A DNA stretch of 64,000 bases from Actinostola sp. cb2023. Taxonomy: Eukaryota > Cnidaria > Anthozoa > Actiniaria > Actinostolidae. The notes beneath the pieces are model-generated. The model ran no database searches, was not told the DNA's origin, and saw only the letters and a program-made list of their open reading frames with translations. Every line of letters starts with the position of its first letter. Position 1 is the stretch's first letter. The position numbers and the translations under genes are program-made. This document shows, one piece after another, positions 24,401 to 30,400 of the stretch. The stretch covers positions 93,904 through 157,903 of the forward strand of contig JAUJYZ010001582.1 of the NCBI GenBank assembly GCA_033675265.1. The letters run 5' to 3'.

Positions 24401-27400
24401 CCCCCTTCCCTCCCCTTTGGTAAATTTTAGTTTTTATTCTCCTCTATTTAATTCTCCACTGATTTCTCAGTGTGACGGGTGCTCAGTGGGTTGAGACAGG
24501 GTTGCTATGGTTACCACATTATAACTAGGGACCTCCCACTGATCAAGCACTTAAGCCAAATTCATCTTGGCGATGAGTTTAATGTGAAGAATCTTTCAAT
24601 ACTCCAGTTTCGAGTTGTTTACGCACCTTGACAAAAGACGCATTTGCTCAGCCTTAGCCTCAATTCAGCGTAAATTATTCACAAATACCAACGAGAATGT
24701 GAAAAATGTTGACATAGGACAATAGAATCATTTTTTAATTCCACAGGTTTATTCTCTGGATTGAGGCTAAGGCTGAGCAAATGCGTCTTTTGTCAAGAAG
24801 TACAGCAGCGTCTAAACAACTCGAAACTGGAGTATTGTAACAATTTAATAAAATGAACAATCCTAAGTTTCTTGGTAATGAATCATTGTAGTTCTAGCAA
24901 TTTTTAAATTACACACTAAAAACTGTCTGTCTAATCACAATGCGTATAATATGTGTGTGTAAGGTATTAGAAATGGCAGTTGTGTGGTAGTGAAAGTAGT
25001 GGCTTAATGAATAACACAAATTTTTGCAGACACAAATTTATGCAGACACTAATTTATGCAGACACTAATTTATGCAGATACTAATTTATGCAGATACTAA
25101 TTTATACAGTCAGTAATTTATGCAGATGATAATTTATGCATTTACTAATTTATACAGACACAATCTCAAAACAATCAACACACAAGTTTCTCAGCAACAA
25201 ATTGCCATCCTTCTGACAGGTTAAATAATCCTGTATTGAGAATATTGTACATATTAGATAGCAATACAATAATTTCAGTAATTTATGCAGATGATAATTT
25301 ATGCATTTACTAATTTATACAGACACAATCTCAAAACAATCAACACACAAGTTTCTCAGCAACAAATTGCCATCCTTCTGACAGGTTAAATAATCCTGTA
25401 TTGAGAATATTGTACATATTAGATAGCAATACAATAATTTCAAGATTATCATACCACGAGATCCTGGTACATGTAAGTTACTTTTGAGTGCTACAGCTAG
25501 TTATATCACACAGTTACAGTGTTTTCCTCATCAATGTGAGTTTGATAAGACAATATAAAGTTCTTCTGAGTGTTACCAGTTATCTTTATAGCACTTTTCC
25601 TCAATATCTACAAATATCTATATGTGTTTGATCAGCTGGATTTTCTGGAATAACTCACCATAAGTAATCTGTAAGTCATTGCCAATTGCTAACTTCCAAA
25701 CTTTGCCTCGAACACTTGGAGGAATTCCTTGCCACCAAAGTTCCTTAGCTTTACGCGATGCTTTCCTGTAGTCGTAGAAGAGAATTTGGATTTGAGTTGT
25801 AGGTTATAGTTTGTTCTTCGATATCACTACTGGGGCTTACTACTGGGATTTTTTTCTGAGTCCCAAAATCATCGTACAATGTATGTGAAGTTTGGTTAAC
25901 TTCAATTCACACTTGTCAGATTATTACATACGTACATCATTTACACTTCATAATCACTACTGTAGTGATATCGAAGAACAAATAGAAACATTTTCTTCTT
26001 ACATTGTTTCCCAATTGTTTAAAATTTCATTTGTCCACATGGTAGCAGCATTCACAATAAGTTTCTCCTGCTTCTTTTTATCCTTCATTTGTTTCTCTTG
26101 TTTCTTTACTTCTTGTAGTTCTATCAGTTCAAATGAAACAATAATGGTTAATTACTACATTCGATATCCCTATGTACAGTACCAGTCAATCTTTGGCTGT
26201 ATGTACATGTATGAGGCACTAGAAGCAACACGATACTGCTATGTTTGTGTTTTCCTAGGTATTTTCACTGAAATCATCCGAAAATGTATTCACTTTTGAG
26301 ACTGTTCAATAAACTTGCAGATCATGTTTTATTGGGCCTAAAACCACTTTGCTTCGGGATACAGAGAACCTAATGAATGAATCACATTTAATTAGCTTTG
26401 CAGCATTCATGGATAATTCTAACACAACCAAAACAAGTTCACTTTCACCTTTTTTTCTTGCTTGTGCAACCATGGTTTCGTACTGCTGGCGGTGTTTCTT
26501 CTCCTCAATTGGCGACTTAGCAGGGAGATTTCTATTACACATAATACAGACGCTCAGTATAATTAATATATGGACATTTTCAACCACTGTCTTCAACCCT
26601 GACACCCTAATCTCCAAAAGGCTCTCAGAGTAGATAGACAGTGTTTTTTTTTCAACTTTGGCAAAATGTCTACTGAAGGTACAGGTACATTGTACTAACT
26701 ATTGCAGCATGGTGCACATAATTTGGTGAGTCCAAGTGCACTGTAGGAGAAGTTACTGCAATTAGCCAGCATCTGCGCAAAGTTGACGTGATTTACTGAA
26801 TTGTGAAAATTGTATAAACTTTTGAAATATTATTGTGTTGTCCAGCCAAAATGTTAGAGTGAATGTATGGTTTGGCTGGACAACGTAAAAAAATTACAGA
26901 GTTTGTACATGCAATATACATGTATATACAATATGAGTGGTCGATCTGTATGGGATTTACAAACTAAAGCCGCAGTTGTACATGTGTATTTTCCTCATTC
27001 ATTATTCATGAATTCGATAAGGGAAAATATATCTCTTTGATGCCCTCTAGCATTGTCAATATTAAGCCGAAGTTCGCGAAACTTTCCAGACTAGCTACGT
27101 TTGGTCTGCTCTCTCAGGTAATTGCTAATAATTTATAATGTCTGTATTCATACCTTGGTCTATTTTCAAATATCAAAGCTGTGGTGGAATTAGCTACTGA
27201 TGGACTGCTTTTCTTGAAGGACAGCGATTTATGCTTTTTTGTTGATGATAGGCCGTCAAACGATCCTCTGAGTACATCACCTACAGTACCAAAGCATTCT
27301 TTATAAGTTATTCTAACCTGATTTATTAGGGGCACAGATGGCTACCAGAGAACTTCTTCTCAAGTTAACTACAGTATGCTTAACTATTACTATTCATTGT

Positions 27401-30400
27401 TCAGGAAGGTCAAAGATCCCATCCCTCCCCTCCAGAGAGCTACGGTCAAGGTACGGAATCGAAGACATCTATTCAACCAATCGCAGCATGCAAAATCATG
27501 GTCCAACCAATCAGAATGCTTGAACATGGCATGGTTACTGCACGGCACCATCACCACACTGTAACTACACTGTATTTCCCGTGCACTGTACACTCATACA
27601 AAAACAACTCTAGGTCTATTTTTGAAGCAATTGCATTAAAACTTTTTGAAGCAATGATTGCATAAAAATCATCAAAACAGTAACTTCAGCCATTTTCAAT
27701 GGCCACCCTACTTTCTCGAAAGATGGCAGTTGACAGCTACTGCATGACAAATACTGTATGACAAACCTCTATGAAATGTCTCAGACATCACTGCTTCTTT
27801 AGGAGGTACTTTACCAAAAAGCTTCCATCCTACAGTGCTCTGGTTGCAGTCACTTCCTGGTCTACAAACACAATAGAAAGTGGTCAATGCATTGGTGGTC
27901 TACAAACACAATACAAAGTGGTCAATGCATTGGTGGTCTACAAACACAATAGAAAGTGGTCAATGCATTGGTGGTCTACAAACACAATAGAAAGTGGTCA
28001 ATGCATTGCTGGTCTACAAACACAATAGAAAGTGGTCAATGCATTGGTGGTCTACAAACACAATAGAAAGTGGTCAATGCATTGGTGGTCTACAAACACA
28101 ATACAAAGTGGTCAATGCATTGGTGGTCTACAAACACAATACAAAGTGGTCAATGCATTGGTGGTCTACAAACACAATAGAAAGTGGTCAATGCATTGGT
28201 GGTCTACAAACACAATACAAAGTGGTCAATGCATTGGTGGTCTACAAACACACATAGAAAGTGGTCAATGCATTGGTGGTCTACAAACACAATAGAAAGT
28301 GGTCAATGCATTGGTGGTCTACAAACACAATAGAAAGTGGTCAATGCATTGGTGGTCTACAAACACAATAGAAAGTGGTCAATGCATTGGTGGTCTACAA
28401 ACACAATGAAAGTGGTCAATGGTGGTCTACAAACACAATAGAAAGTGGTCAATGCATTGGTGGTCTACAAACACAATAGAAAGTGGTCAATGCATTGGTG
28501 GTCTACAAACACAATACAAAGTGGTCAATGCATTGGTGGTCTACAAACACAATACAAAGTGGTCAATGCATTGGTGGACAAAATTAAAGACAACAATGTT
28601 TCTTTGTCATTATTTACAGCTAATTTACGTCACACGTGACCAGTAAATCGGAACATTCAAATGAAGTTTGGAAGTCTAGAATCGAGTCTCGAACATTCAG
28701 ACAGAAAAATCAAATCTCCACAAATTATCCATAAGAAAAAAGTATCAGATATCTGTTTACTCAGGCTGTTGTGATTGCAGAGTATGTAGGCTTAGCTGGC
28801 ACAAATTTCCATCCAATTTTATTTTAATTTTAGGAACGTTTATGAGAAAAAATTTAGTGGTCTGTAGAAGATTCCATTGGAAATGTTCAAACCGTTCAAA
28901 TGATCGAATTACTGGTCATGCGTGACGTAAATTAGCTGTAATAATGATGCCAACATCTACAGAAAATACAAATCTTGAATATTAAATATAATTCTAAATA
29001 ATCAAAGTCCAGCAGATTTAAAAAAAAAAACACCTAAAATTGACATTCAGGTATTGCTGGTTTTTACAACTGAAGATATCATAGTGGCCATGTTACGTTG
29101 GATCTCGATAACAAACCATTTGTTTCTCTTGTTTGTACCTCCAACATGGCTGCTGCATATAGATATTTGGGCTAAACTTCAGAATACCCTGCAACTAATT
29201 TGCATAACAATAGAACCTATTGTATTTTGTGTCGTTTTCAAAGAGTGCCGCTATAAGTCAAGAGCTTGACTAGTTGCAGGGTATTCTGAAGTTGCTCCGA
29301 TCTTTGTACAGTACAATCTCTAGAGATTGATTGCAAACCAGCAATACATGAATATTAATAAATACTCAGATAATCCTGGTTATTGTTTTTAAACTTGTAA
29401 GGTACCGGTAAATGTAAATTGTACTTAGAATGTTTCTACTGATCGAAAATGTTTGGACATGACATTCTAAGTACAATTTACATTTACCTTATAAGTTGAA
29501 AAATAACTAGTTGGGCGAATTATGACAAACATGGTTATTGCATTTTGAGCATTTTGATTGGTTCCTTGTATGAGGGTTGTATCAGCTCATAACCCTGCTT
29601 TTGATATGGTCAATATGTCCCCCGGGGAGGGTACTCCCATAAATTTAGGACAGGGTGTGCCTGTTCCAGACAAAAGAAAGATAATTTTTCCAGACAAAAT
29701 GGTGAAAATAGGTACCAGACTAAAAATGTAGCTAAAGTGTCATTTTGCAGTGGTAGACTTGATCGTGAATAATCGAGGACACTATGGAAAAAATCTGACC
29801 TGTTCCAGAGCCAAACTGAACATAAAATATACCTCAAGACAGAAATAGTGATTTGTATACCCTGTTCCAGAGTCAGAGGCAAAAACCATACCCAGTTGAT
29901 CGGCACATACCCTTATAGTTCATATATGGGAGTCCCAGGCCTTATACAGTGTATGGTGAATGAAAGTGTAATATCAGCATATGGACTGCTTTGATGAAAG
30001 CAAGCAAAGTAAATCTTCTCAACTTTTTTGGACATTTTACAAACTTTATCTTATGAAGATAAAGTGAAGAATTTTACCAACTTATAATGCTTTGTGGATT
30101 TGGACACTGGAAACAATTCTAAATTAGCTTTGTCTTTTTATTCAGTTTGTTTGCATGTACATGTAAACATCATAGAAATTGTGTGCTGTAACTGCTTTGG
30201 TATTTTGCAGCAGAAATTTCAGTGTAGTCTTTTGTTTTTCTTTTAAATGGCAAAAAATAAAAACAATAATGAAAGAAAGTTTACTTTAATAAAAGAGTGA
30301 TTGCAAGAACGTTATCATATAAATTTTTAAGAAAACTACAAAATAGGAATTAATGAAAAGACAAAAGCAGAGCACTCAAGCTGAACTTCACCTTTTGTCT

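Larger units (their letters stand above)
18569..24580 (+). mobile_element. DIRS-group (Ngaro/PAT-like) tyrosine-recombinase retrotransposon with split direct repeats
   Basis: Three ORFs in gag, RT-RNaseH, tyrosine recombinase order are flanked by repeats arranged A1 - ORFs - B1 - A2 - B2: A1 18569-19084 and A2 23768-24398 (both start ATGTGGTTAAATGAAAT and end CGTCCGAAAATTAGTT); B1 about 23560-23630 and B2 about 24489-24555 (GTTGAGACAGGGTTGCTATG). This split-direct-repeat layout is that of Ngaro/PAT elements, which integrate by recombinase through a circular intermediate. No methyltransferase domain was seen, unlike DIRS1 itself. A2 is longer than A1 by scattered insertions. It lies antisense in TBC intron 5. 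Outer ends are approximate. Confidence 0.85.
18323..25658 (-). other. TBC1D12/14 intron 5
   Basis: 7.3-kb intron made up mostly of a DIRS/Ngaro-like retrotransposon in antisense orientation, followed by a foldback (24598-24837), a 17-18-bp tandem array (25028-25110) and a 165-bp tandem duplication (25111-25440). Confidence 0.75.
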
